Positions 11,200-23,170 of a stretch of DNA of 64,000 nucleotides are shown here, piece after piece. Under the pieces are notes generated by a model. The model had not been told where the DNA came from and did no database searches. It worked only from the letters and a program-made list of their open reading frames with translations. The stretch spans positions 1 to 64,000 of the forward strand of contig NW_002476417.1 of assembly GCF_000189635.1 (NCBI RefSeq), in the 5' to 3' direction. The DNA is from Tetrahymena thermophila SB210. Taxonomy: Eukaryota; Ciliophora; Oligohymenophorea; Hymenostomatida; Tetrahymenidae. Position numbers and translations under genes: made by a program. Position 1 is the first letter of the stretch, and each line of letters begins with the position of its first letter.

Positions 11200-11569
11200 T
11201 AAACAATAGAATGTTCACCAAATATTATCAAAATTAATATTAAATCTATTGTTTAATGCAAAATAAATACCACACCCTGCGAATACTTTTCAACTCCTTT
11301 GATAATTAAATGCAAAATAATTATTTTGCTTAATTTAATTTCTAGCAGATTGCAGATTTATAATTGAAAGGGTAACCAAAGAACATCAAGCCAAAAGTCC
11401 TAAATTTAATAGTTCTAACATTAAGTGATCGAAATAAAACCAAATAACCTTCTTGGCATAAGTTTTTAACATACCAAATTTCGACGAAGGCTGATGTTTA
11501 TAGATCCAGAAAATTGTAAACTCTTTCTCGCTCTATGTCAAAATAATCCGAACAAAATCAGCTTTTTTT
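11200..11569 (+). ncRNA. Possible structured non-coding RNA region
   Basis: This stretch is visibly richer in G and C than its surroundings yet has TGA in all frames, so it is not simply coding. Paired elements on the plus strand are: an 11-base inverted repeat (11200-11210 with 11245-11255); a perfect 18-base palindrome (11312-11329); and a long-range stem AACATCA-A-GCC (11382-11392) with GGCTGATGTT (11489-11498), which could enclose CCTTC/GAAGG. A seven-T run at 11563-11569 could end a Pol III transcript. ATGCAAAATAA occurs twice (11256, 11310). I could not match it to snRNA, SRP, RNase P/MRP or telomerase RNA; it has no CAACCCCAA template. It could instead be a conserved regulatory region for the kinesin gene. 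Confidence 0.35.
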
Positions 11570-12248
11570 AATATATAATTAGTATTTTTTAAAATTAGGA
11601 AGAACAAGAAGAAACTCAAGAAAAGAACAAAAAATAAAAGATATTTAAAAAGAAAAATAAATAAAAAATAAAATTAATTAATAAAAGAATTAAATAAAAA
11701 CTAATCCTAAAAATAAAGCTTAAAATAAATAAAAGATAGATTAATTAAAAACATAAAAACAAAACAATAAATAATAAAAATAACAAATAAATTATAAACG
11801 CTTTTAACTCACCAAGCAGCATTTAAATTTTCTCATATAGCTTACATGTTTTTAATATAAGGCTTTTCAAATTTATGAATGATATGTTTTAGAATTTTTC
11901 ATTTTAAATTTTATTTTATAATTTATAAAAGTAATAAATAAATATGCTATTTCTTTCAATTTAGACGCAAACAAACAATTAAATATAAAATCATTTTTAA
12001 AGGATTTAAAAATATTAAATTATGGAAACTCTTAAAATTGAAAGATGTTTTTCTATTCTTTTTGAACAGGACACACACAATAAATTTGATACTCTTTAAA
12101 TTGTAATAATTAAATTTGAAATTGTTAAAAAAATAAGTCATTGCTCCTTTAAAAAATAGAACAAAGATAATATTAAAAAAATAATCATTGAAATCACTAA
12201 ATAAATATATTACTTTTTTAATTAATTAGCAATACACACATATAGAAT
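11570..12248. other. Kinesin upstream spacer
   Basis: Bases about 11590-11790 are strongly purine (A) biased on the plus strand and stay open in one frame, but the composition is low-complexity Lys/Gln/Ile and there is no credible ATG. I do not call a gene. Confidence 0.5.
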
Positions 12249-15200
12249 ATGAGTGGAAAGGGTATATTTTTATTAGATAAATCTATTAAGAAAAACATAA
12301 AATTTTTGAAAATTTAATATTGAATTATAAAAAGAATAATAAGGTTCAGGAAATATTTAGGTCGTATGCAGAGTGAGACCATTTAATAAGAGTGAACTTG
12401 AAATGGGTTCTGTTCCATGTGTTGAATTTCTTGATTAGTAAACTATTCGAGTTAAATTGACTAATACTGATGGTAAAGAAAAAGCAGATAATAAATAATT
12501 ATTCAACTTTGATAGAGTATTTAACATGGAAACAACATAAGAATAAATTTATGAAGTAGCTGCTAAACCAGTTGTTTAAAGTGTATTGGAAGGATTTAAT
12601 GGAACTGTTTTTGCATATGGTTAAACTTCTAGTGGTAAAACTTTTACCATGCAAGGAGCAAGTATTGATGATGAAAAGCTCAAAGGTGTTATACCAAGAA
12701 TGGTAAAAACAGTATTTTAGCATATTTCAGATGCACCAGATCACATTGAGTTTAGAATAAAAATAAGCATAGTTGAAATTTACATGGAAAAGATTAGAGA
12801 TTTGTTAGATAATACTAAACAAAATTTAGTTGTTAGAGAAGATAAGCAAAGAGGTATTTACATTTAAGATGTAACTGAGCAGTATGTGTCAAATGAGTAG
12901 GATGTCTTTGATTTACTAAGAATAGGTAATTAGAATAGAGCAGTTACAGCAACAAATATGAATGAAGGCAGTTCAAGGTAAATTTTAACGTTAGGTTTTA
13001 TATAAAAGCAAGTAAAATGTTATCAGAAAAATTAGAGTTTAGTATGTATATTTTAGAATATTTTAAAAATTAATGTTTGATTATACAAAGAAATTTTATG
13101 AAAATTTTATTAGCATTTATTTATTTTTAAAATTAGATCTCATATGTTGTTTATGATGTCAGTATCGTAGAATAATTTAAATGATTTAAGTGCTAAAACT
13201 GGTAAATTAATTCTGGTTGATTTAGCAGGTAGTGAGAAAGTTGCTAAAACTGGTGCTGAAGGTAGAGTTTTAGACGAAGCTAAGACTATCAATTAAAGTT
13301 TAAGTAGTTTGGGTAATGTAATTAATGCTTTAACAGATGGTAAATCTTCTCATATACCTTACAGAAATAGTAAACTCACAAGAGTTTTATAAGAGAGTAT
13401 AGGTGGTAACAGTAAAACAACACTGATTGTTACTTGCTCTCCAAGTCCTTTTAATGATTTGGAAACTCTTTCCACTCTACGTTTTGGTATCAGAGCTAAA
13501 GCTATTAAAAATAAGGCTAAGGTTAACAGAGAAGTTACTGTGGCTGAGCTACAAGTCTTACTTGCAAAGATAGAAAAATAATTAGAAGAGAAAACTAGGA
13601 GAGTGGCTTAGCTTGAAGATTACATTCAGTAGTTAGGTTCACAACTTCCCTCTGAAACTAACTTAAATCAATAGGAAGATTAAACTTAAATTATTGATTC
13701 TTAAGAAGAAATTCCCTAGAATCCTGCTTAGATTTCAAACATAGAAGAAATAGTTCGTTCAAAATTATCAGATGAGGATTTAAAAATGCAACACAATTTA
13801 TAGGAGTAAATTACTTAACTGTAAGAGGTTTTAGAAATTGAAAAAAATAATGTAACAGTTCAAACAGAAAAATTAAGCATATTAAGAAAAGAATTTACAA
13901 AGATTACAGCTAAATGCATGACATTAGAAAAAGTAATGAGCATTAATTAATTTTACTCATAAATTAATACAATTTTTTTAAATAAATTAGGAAAATGAAA
14001 ATTTAGTTTAACGACTTGCAAATTTGAACTTATAGGTAAGTGAAGAGAAACTAGTTAATGAAAATAAAGATAAAGAAATTGACTAAATCCATGAAGAAAA
14101 TTTAAAATAGAGGGAGGAAATGGCTAAGGAAATAGAAAGTTTAAAGTAAATTAAAGATAATTTGCTATTGAAACTAGAAGAACAAATGGAGTAGCTAGAA
14201 GAATATGAAAAGAAAGATTCATAGAAAAAAGCTTAGTTTTTCTTGGAAGAATAAAAGGAAGCTGAGACTTATATTATTGAGCTAAAAAATGAAAATAAAT
14301 TGCTTAGAGAAAACTAAAAAAAGAAAGACGAATTTATTTAGTAATTGATGTCTATGGAAAGCCTAAGTAGTGATGTTAAATAATTTATCAACACATTTAA
14401 CCAAAGCCAAGTAGAAGTTAATGAACCTGAAGGTGAAATATTCTAGGATTTAAAAAAGAAGATTTCTTTCTTAGAGACCTAACTTCTTGGTGAAAAGAGA
14501 TATGGACATGATTTACAAAAACAAATCAGAAGTTTCAGAAAAGAAAAAGAAAACATGATGCAAGAATTCAAATAAGAGTTGGAAAAAGAATAAATAAAGT
14601 AGTAAAAAAAAGTGGAAGAAGTCAAGCTAGAGTACGAAAAGAAGATAATTAAGTTAACTGAAGATTTGCAGAATAGAGTTGATAAAGTGGTAGAACTGGA
14701 AATAAAACTGGATGAAAGTAGGGAACGTGAAGCAAAACTTTAAGATTTTATCACATCAGATGAAAAAACAAGAATGAAAAAGATAACTACCTTAGAGAAT
14801 AATATGTAAGATCTTACAAAAATGTATTATGAATAATAGTCTTAGTCATAAAACTGGAAGGTTGATTCTTAAGTGACTGATAATAAAATACAAAGGAAAA
14901 ATGAGAGGATCATTGAATTAGAAAATGAGCTATCAAAGACCAAAGATGAACTCATTCAAACTAAAGCAAAGCTGGAGTCATTAAAAAAATCTTTCAGCAG
15001 CTCAATAGGCATCGAAAGACTGAAAAACTTAGGCACTCCTATGAATTAACAAGCAAGATCACCCATTTCGTCAAGCAATAATTTCAGTTAAAAACTTTAG
15101 GCTGAAGAATAAGAAGGCAATAATCAATCAGGCAAAGATAACTTTACTTAAAATTTAATGTAAATTCAAGAACTTAACTTTAGCAATAATCTTTTGAGTG

Positions 15201-15289
15201 CTAATAAAGTTGTGAAGCCTCTCCGTGGTGGTAACTAAAAAACATCTCAAACAAGCAGCTTCTAGTTAGAAGAATTAAAATTCAATTGA
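12249..15289 (+). CDS. Conventional kinesin (kinesin-1) heavy chain
   Basis: 913 residues in four exons: 12249-12261, 12344-12977, 13137-13932 and 13991-15289, with introns of 82, 159 and 58 bases. All junctions are GT..AG and the summed exons are in frame. It is a plus-end microtubule motor. The N-terminal motor domain (about 10-340) has P-loop GQTSSGKT (about 97), switch I NEGSSRSH (split by intron 2), switch II DLAGSE (about 243) and [17 protein letters not shown] coiled-coil stalk fills about 365-780. Near residue 887 is [10 protein letters not shown], which resembles the IAK autoinhibitory tail motif (IAKPIRPG) of kinesin-1 heavy chains. Motor placement and tail motif support kinesin-1. 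The first exon has only 13 bases. Confidence 0.95.
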
Positions 15290-15846
15290 TTTTATCAAAA
15301 TTATCGTAAAGAAAAAGTAAAATGTACATAATAAATTAACTATTTATATAAATTTTAATTTTGTTTTGTTTTGATTTGATTTGTATTAAAGTTTTCATAT
15401 ATTAAAAATGCTATGCTTTTATGTTTGTTTAATAATATTCAATCTAGTTTTTCAAAATTTAAACAAAATTTTTTAATTTATAAAAAATTTAATCATTAAA
15501 TTTGAATAAAGAGCTTGAAAATTATGATTTATAGTTGAGATGGTCATAATTAACAAGGATAAAGGGTATAATTTGAATATTTTATTTAACTAAAAAAAAT
15601 ATTAGATTAATTTATCCTTTTAAAATTAAAGGTCTCATAATTAGATTTTAAAAGATTATAGTAATTCTTTAGCTAAATGCATTCTCTCATATTAAAATAG
15701 ATGAATTGAAACTATGATTGATAAGAATTTATTAGATGTGTTAATAAATTAAAAACTAAAATAATTAGTTTAATATAAACCAAGTCAAATATCATAATAA
15801 ATAACAATAAAAACAAAATATTAAATCAATAAAATCACTTAGAAAC
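15290..15846. other. AT-rich spacer
   Basis: 3' region of the kinesin gene and upstream region of the first SNARE. I see no gene. Confidence 0.5.
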
Positions 15847-16254
15847 ATGAATAATTATTAAAAATAAATAAATGATTAAGATAGTATTATTATTGAATTA
15901 AATTATGCTGTTGAAAAGTTAAAAAATTAATAACTTGAAGTGAAAGGTTAGTTAAATCAAATGGATTAGTAATTTTAAATATTTATTTATTTAATTAATT
16001 AAGTAAAACTAATAATTTTTATAAAATTTAGAGGTATTGGAGATTTACAAGAAGGAATTGATAAAAATAGTATTAAAAGCAAAGCACTCTAATAAAAACT
16101 TTCTAATCTTCAAACAACAAATGGTATTATACAATTTTAAAATTTTTTATTTTATAATCTAATAATTAATTAAACAGGTATAAGCTAAATATAAACTATT
16201 TTGGTTCTCTTTGGCATCCTCTGCTTTTTAATTTTCATTTTTATATATATTTGA
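15847..16254 (+). CDS. Small Qc-SNARE, tandem copy 1
   Basis: 96 residues from three exons (15847-15968, 16032-16123, 16178-16254; exon lengths 122, 92 and 77). The protein is one SNARE helix followed by a C-terminal anchor. Heptad hydrophobics run through ELNYAVEKLKNQQLEVKG and GDLQEGIDKN to QQKLSNLQTTN, and the anchor is TILVLFGILCFLIFIFIYI with no lumenal tail. The pattern matches the C-terminal half of Qc-SNAREs (Bet1/Sft1, syntaxin 6/8 types). There is no N-terminal regulatory domain, as in Bet1/Sft1. It should act in membrane fusion on the cytosolic face of the Golgi or endosomes. Copy 2 has the same exon structure. Confidence 0.82.
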
Positions 16255-17016
16255 TAAATTTGAATAAAAAATAAAATGATGAATACAAAATAAGAAATAA
16301 ATTAAGTAATATGTTTATAATTATGATAATTTCTAATTAAATAAATAAAAGTTTGTCTTTGCTATTAATCATTTAATTTTCTAAATAATTCCATATACAA
16401 ATTTAATCTAAATATTTAATTTAAAAAATAAAACATCATTAATAATTATAAAATGTATAATTTAAAAAATCAAGATTAATGATTATATTAGAATAATTTC
16501 TTTGATATACTATTTAAAGTAAATAAATATTTTAAATAAAAGAGATAATTAGCTATATTTTTTCAAGCATTTGTTTAACCATCTATCTTCACCAAATTAT
16601 TTGTTTTAAATTTAAATTAAAAATAATATTTTTTTCATTATTAAGTATTATTTATTATTTGAATAGATTGTCAGATTTATTTATTTATTTACTTATTTTA
16701 CAAAATATTTTTTATTTTAATTTAGTTTTAGTTAAATTTACCAGAATTATATTAATTTAATTTATTATTTAAAGTTTTTTAAATAGGTTTTATAAGTTTT
16801 AATGAGTCTATTTTTTATTTATTTATTTACAATCTATTATTTAAAATAGATAAATTAGACTTTCTTTTGCTTTAATCTATAAGATTTTGGACTTATTTAA
16901 TAAAATTTCTTTAAAAATTTCAAATAGTGGTTTCGATAAAAAATTAATCAAAAATATTAACTAAATTTTACACTTAATATCAATCAATCAACATCTATTA
17001 AACGAATTTTTTTAAA
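16255..17016. other. AT-rich spacer between SNARE copies
   Basis: Very AT-rich, with stretches such as TTTATTTATTTATTTAC. The upstream regions of the two SNARE copies are not obviously similar, so the duplication is old outside the exons. I see no gene. Confidence 0.5.
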
Positions 17017-17470
17017 ATGAACATGTATTAGTAAGAAATCAGTGAGCAAGATAAGCACATTGATGAAATAAATTATGTAGTAGATAAGTTGAAAGATCAA
17101 TAAGGACTAATGAAAGATGGTTTAGATGAAATGGGATAGTAATAATCATATTTAAAAAATATTAGAAATTGAATAATACAATTGTATTAGATTGATAATT
17201 AATTGCTAACTGAATACTTTTTTTCGTTAAAAATTAGAAAGCTTTAGGATTTAGAGGAAGGTATTGATAAAAATGGAGTAAGAATGAATGCAGTTCAAAA
17301 AAAACTATCTAAATTACTATAAACAAATGGTAATTCAGAAATATTTTTAAATAATTTTCTAATAAAAATATTATTTTAACTAAATACATATAGATACAAG
17401 TCAAATATGCACGATTTTGATTCTTTTTGGCATCCTCTGTGTTTTAATTTTCCTTGTTATCTACACATGA
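17017..17470 (+). CDS. Small Qc-SNARE, tandem copy 2
   Basis: 96 residues from exons 17017-17138, 17238-17329 and 17394-17470. Exon lengths (122/92/77) and intron phases equal those of copy 1, while introns differ in length (99 and 64 against 63 and 54). Recognisable parts are EINYVVDKLKDQQGLMKDG, LQDLEEGIDKNGVRMNAVQK, KLSKLLQTN, and the anchor TILILFGILCVLIFLVIYT. The C-terminal helix resembles syntaxin 6 and 8 Qc motifs. The best-preserved block between copies is LFGILC in the anchor together with EGIDKN. The two may act at different compartments or be redundant. Confidence 0.84.
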
Positions 17471-18305
17471 TAACTTTATATAAAAAATCATATTAAAAAG
17501 CTTAAATTATATAAATAATTATAAATAAACTCATAAAAATAACTAAATATTAAAATAATTAATCTTTTATTTGTATACAATTTATAGAATAAACTTTGTT
17601 CTGTACTTAATTGTAAAATTTCAGCTAAAATATTTTCATTATTTTATTAAAAAGATATCGAAATTAAGATATTTTACTAAAATAAATTTAAATTTAAAAG
17701 AAAAATAATCTTTGCTAAACTAAAATCTAAAAAAATATTATAGAGATATTAAAATTTTAAAATAGAAAAATAATTTATTTAGTTTAATGTATTTAATGAA
17801 AAAAAATTACTTAAAATCACTTGTGGATTCAGAGTAAAAATATTCAATGGTTATACTGAAATTTATTTTTATAAATGAGCAAAAAAAAGTAATCATGCAA
17901 CTAAAAAGTAAAAAAAATAAAAGTTTTTTCAATAATGTAAAATTTTATGAAGGTTTTAAAAAATAAGAAATGAAGTTCCAGATAAAACCAACGATAATTC
18001 CAACTGTTTTTATAATATTTAAATTTTTAAAAATTATTTTGATACTAAATTACTAAATAAAAATATTTTTTGCATTTTAAAAAATTATTTAGTCTTTATA
18101 AATGATAAATTGTAATATATTTTTACTACTTTTATATAAATTAATTAATTAAAATAATTTACTTACTAAGTATAGATAGAAATACAAGTAAATATTATGG
18201 TCTTTAATAATATATATATATAATCTTTATTTTATTTTATAAAAACTAATTACTTTTAAATGTTCCATCAGAACACATTTATCAAATCAAATATAGAGTT
18301 TTTTT
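17471..18305. other. AT-rich spacer between convergent genes
   Basis: 3' regions of SNARE copy 2 (plus) and of the LRR gene (minus). I see no gene or repeat apart from a short TA tract near 18210. Confidence 0.5.
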
Positions 18306-21300
18306 TCAGTTTGTCCATTTGTAATCTCTTTATAATGGAAGATTGTGCTAGGTTAGTAACATTTCATCTTCTTCGGAGTAATTTAATGTGTTTTAATGCA
18401 TTACCATTCCACTGCAATCATTTATGGATTAAGATTAATTGTTACACATCTAATTTTGGTCTTTAATTTAGACAAAATTTGCTACATTTTCTTAGCCTGA
18501 TTCAGCAGTAGGTTATTTCTTAATAGAATTTTATGTAATTAAGATTTATAAATTGTTGACATCGTTGTTAGCTAAATTAGGAGAAGATATCTAAGTATGA
18601 AGAGGAGATTAACGTGATATTTAAATATTATTTAGAGAAGAACTACTGCGTGTCTATGAGTGATTTTCTTATTTATTTGAATTTTAAAGTTAACTAAGAG
18701 GAGAAGCTGCTTTTCCCTAAGCAAATTAAGTTGAATTTTTCAAACTTGAATTGTATCTGCTTTATTATTAGGTCTCCTATTAAAGTTGAGGTTATTAAAT
18801 TTTTTATTCTATGGCATTAAATGCTTTTAAATAAAATAGAGACTTGAATGCTTTTTCTTTAAGAGACTTTTAGTAGAAAAAGATAGCTAGTTACTCAATA
18901 TCTGTATCAATATTTTCTATATGCAGATTCAAACGATCGTTATAAAAAACAGAGCTTTTATTTAGAAAAGATAAATTAGAAGATTATCTTAATATGTTTT
19001 ATTAGTTATCTTGTTTTGTCACAGAATTTTAATAATTTTAAGATGAGTTTTAGCATTATTACTTCCCTTAATTTATTATATCAGATATAATTACACTTCT
19101 TCGTTACTAAGGAGGAACACTCAAAAACTAAGTAGATAAGTTATTTGGATTTATGTTATTTGAAACTAGAATATTATTGTCATCTTCGATTTAGAATTGA
19201 CCTTAAGATTCAAGGACACATCCATCAAATTTCATATGAGGAATAGAGATATTCATGAAACTTTTACCATTTATATGAGAAATTCTACTCAAATTGAGAG
19301 AAGCCATCTCATTAAAATTAGATTATAGTTACTGAGAATTTTATGTAAATTAATTTTAAGATGTTACTTGTTAGTTCTATAAATTATTCGTTGAACCTAT
19401 TCCATTAAAGTTTGCATTCTAATTTTAAGAAAAGGCTCTCTTCTTTTGTTTATTTTGATTTTGAAATGGAACTAAATTATTATCGAATGATAAGTCTGTA
19501 TCTAAGGGATTATTTTGAGTGTCCAAAGGATAATTATTGTAGCTTTGTTAAATTTCGTTTTACAAATGCTTTTGGTTTCCAATTATTTACAGATTGCTTT
19601 AACATTTTTTAAAATTGAAAGGACCTCCTTCTTGAGTATTTTCTCTTTATAATTTACCTTAAATGTATTTTTTAAATTTTAGCTAATAAATTTTTTCAAG
19701 TTAAATAAATTACTTTGTTTGGCAAAAGTAGCAGTTGCTTAGTTTACATGATGAACTGGCACGCCTCTTGTAAATAGGCTTTCATTCGAAGTTGAATTTC
19801 TTATCTGTAATTAACTTTATTGCTAATTCTATAAATTAGGGGTAATAGATATGCTAGTGGATATAGGAATTTAATCCACAGAAGTAGTAGAACAAAATGG
19901 CTAAACAGTCTCAGTTTAATTGTCAATTTAATTTGTGACTTAAGATGAACTGTATCCACCATTGTCAATTTCAGTTGAAATAGGTAAAGAGTTGTTCGGA
20001 TTTATCTAATTAGATTCATGTTAATTTGCTACACTTCTTTGAGTCTGTATCTGCTAATCGTTGCTACTATATCTGTTGTTTGCTGCTACAGTATGGCAGT
20101 TTTCATTGCTCAAAAATGATATTGAATGATTTTGTTGGTTTTTTTTAGATTAGGAACTGTAATTTATATTTGTATTATTCAACAACAATCTTTAGTTGTT
20201 GTTCTTTATACTATTGTACTGTTAATAAGATTAATTATCATAAAAATTTTAATCTTATATCTCTTAATTACTTTAGCAAGCTATTTACTTTGTTTATACT
20301 TCCTAAATATCAATTATATTTTTTTATTATTAATTTTTTTGCTAATTAGAATTTATCTACATATTTTTGCTTAAATCTTATTATTGTGAAGACACAAAAT
20401 TGATTTTCATATTTTAATTTTTATAAGACTGATTATTAAATTATTTGTTTTGCAATCCACTCTTTTAATTAAAATTATTTTATATATTATTATTTTCTTT
20501 ACCTAAATCAACCAATTTATTAATTTAACTAATAGGTTATTGTTTCAAACTTTTTGAATTATTATTTTCATCATAAATTACATTTTTTTGATTCAAGGTA
20601 GCATTAATTATTTTTTGATTTTCAACAATATTTAGCATTTCCTACCTATTTGATAAATATTTTGAATTATTCTATTATTAGGATAGAGCTTCTGATTAAT
20701 TCTCAGGAGGAAACAATTTCCTATTCGTGGGTTGTAAGATTTGAGAAGGGTAATCTTTTTAATTATAATTATTACTAATTGAGTTTACATTACATAAGGA
20801 AAGATCACTATTTTATCTAGATTTCTAGTAGCTGTTTTGCTAAACCTATTCTTTTTTAAATGAAAGTTACTAAAACATGTGTACTTTGCTCTAATTAAAG
20901 CTTATAATTGAATTTCCTTCTGTCATAACAGTGCCTTTCTTTTAAGAACTATTTTGACAAGCATCTGCTTAATGAGGGGAAACACTATTGTAGTTTTAAG
21001 CTAAATTTATGTTCTCATTATAATTTTAAATATTATTTGTTAACCCTTAAGTTGAAGAGTTTCTCTTGAAATTTTATTAACTTTAAACATGGCCTTAGTT
21101 TGATCTGATTTAATTACAACTACTCTAGCTAGAGTTATATTGAGATATGCTCCTCTAGCTATTTTGAATATGACCAGCATCTTACTTCAAATTATGAATT
21201 TAGTTACCATCAAAGTTTTTAGTGTTAAGTTATCCATAAGAAGTCTAGTTCCTTAAGCTCTAGACATTTGTTTGTAGCTCTTATGTAATATTAGTGCTGT

Positions 21301-22450
21301 AATTAGATATAGATTTTGGTCTGTGACTCACTGCAGATAAAGCTTAAAGGGACTATTCAAAACCCTATACCTAATTGTTAAATCTTGTCTAAATAGATCC
21401 ATTAAAATTCTAATTAAATTAAGCTTGCTATGATTATTTCTTTGAAGAATCTTACTACTATTAAATTTATTTTTCAATTGAATTAACTCTGGAAGAGTGA
21501 GTGTTTAAAAATTAATTAATTATTCCTATATTTTAACTACTTTTATTCTAATTTAATATTTAATTCACATTGATGCTATTTTGATTAATTGAGTTTGTTT
21601 ACATTTAATTGTTATTAATTAGGCTACTATTATTTTATTGCGAATAGAATGTTTTAAGCATTCTAGAGCTGAGCATTCCATTTAACTAATCTCTACTGCT
21701 TTCATATCCGTTTCTGATATGATTAGTTGTTAGAGTATTTTATAATTATCTATGAGTTGTTTAGGCTTATGTATTGTAATATTCTCTATCAGTGCAAAGA
21801 GAATTAATTTCATTTAGATTAAAATTGTTTCCTGTTTATATATTTTATACTTAGATATATTTATTTGGAGTTCTGTATGATTTAAGCCCACTGCAACTAT
21901 TTTATCTTTAGATGGTATTTTCAAGTACCTAGACAAGTTCCTTAGCATTCGAAATAAGCTTTTGCTTGTTTCTGCTATTAAAATTAGTGTACGAAATAGA
22001 GCGAGTTCCTCTTGAAGAATTAAAATGGTCTTTTAAATACAATCCTGTTCCACTCGCTGAAGAGTTATTATATCTAACATTTTCATTTAACTCGTTTAAA
22101 TTATGGAATGTGCTAATTAAAAAATCAAAGCAGCATTTAGAATTCTTTTCAACAGGATTTCCCTTTAAATTTAATATAGTTAAATACTACTTGTTTTGTA
22201 TTCTTTCCAATTCTTCTAATGAACTTATATAATTAAATTTTATGTGGAGCTCTTCCAAATTTGCAAACTATTCTATCCCTTTCAATGATTCTATCTGATT
22301 GTGATTCAAATATAGCTATTTAATGAATTAGTATCTTTAGTTGATAGGATCTATTGACTTTATGCTTCGATAATTAAAGTTTAGCTTTATTAGCATTCCT
22401 TCTTTGAGCTTAGATTCTTTTTCTAGCTCTGAGACATAATTACTTAGCAT
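18306..22450 (-). CDS. LRR protein with long Asn/Gln/Ser-rich tail
   Basis: About 1,350 residues. The first 130 are SDS22-type leucine-rich repeats: QLYLNHNQIESLKGIEQF, NLEELHIKFNYISSLEELE and QYLTILNLKGNPVEKN, followed by an LRR-cap-like segment. The rest is low-complexity, rich in Asn, Gln and Ser, and probably disordered. It continues in one frame from 22450 to about 19,550 and then in another frame down to TGA 18308-18306, so at least one intron must lie near 19,500-19,650; I could not fix its ends. The start is the first ATG before the repeats; an upstream exon is possible. SDS22-like repeats usually mediate binding, often to phosphatase or cytoskeletal partners; no enzyme domain is visible. 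Confidence 0.8.
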
Positions 22451-23170
22451 GCTTATTTTAAGATATTGCTCTATACCTGTATTTGATTATTGGTAGGAAA
22501 TTTGATATTTCTCTATTGAATTAATTTATTAGTTAACTGATAAAAATCTTAGTATTTTATATTTGATTTACTTAAGCAAAAGTAATTTCAAAATATATGA
22601 TAAATAAATCTGATAAAAAAAGACTATTTGTTTTTGATTTTTAATTTAATTTTACTCAAACCATATTTGAATTAAAAACAATATTTAACAACTACTTTTT
22701 CAAATTGCTTCCCTTATTTATTTCTACATTAATTAGAATAAATATTTAAAAAATATTTTAACAATTTAAAAAAAAATTTTTATGAATTTGTGTTTTAAAA
22801 ATATATAAAATTAAAAATAAAATTATACAAAATTTTAAAATGTATTACTTATTATAAAAACAAAGTTAATAGTATAAATTTGATATAATACTAAGAAGCA
22901 ATCTTCTAGTTTTTTTGTAGTTTTTAATTAAAATATTTTAGTAAGTAGTTAGCTATTATTAATATTATTAATTTAAATATTCAAACAGCTCAAAATTAAT
23001 TTTATTATTTTTTCTATGCTTTTAATATAGTTTTAAGTTGTTTTTGAAGTTATTTATTTTTTAATTGATTGATTGATTGATTTATGTATTTATTTTTTTA
23101 TTATTGTTGTTGAATTGATTAAATGTTTGTGTTTTTGAAAATTTATTATATATTATATGATATTTATAAT
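22451..23170. other. AT-rich spacer with TTGA microsatellite
   Basis: Upstream of the LRR gene. It contains a short (TTGA)n tract near 23063-23080. I see no gene. Confidence 0.5.

Noticed and set aside
11340-11570. Telomerase RNA candidate next to a Pol III-like terminator
   Set aside because: There is no CAACCCCAA-type template, and the stems do not match the ciliate telomerase RNA fold.
20126-20374. Plus-strand hydrophobic ORF that could be a membrane protein
   Set aside because: The minus strand here is the Asn/Gln-rich LRR gene. Antisense of Asn and Gln codons gives Leu, Ile and Phe, which mimics membrane helices.
18580-21600. Plus-strand fragments rich in Phe, Tyr and Cys that looked like a decayed gene family with frameshifts
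   Set aside because: Translating the minus strand gave one long clean frame with LRR at its start; the plus-strand pieces are its antisense and break at TGA every 50-100 codons.
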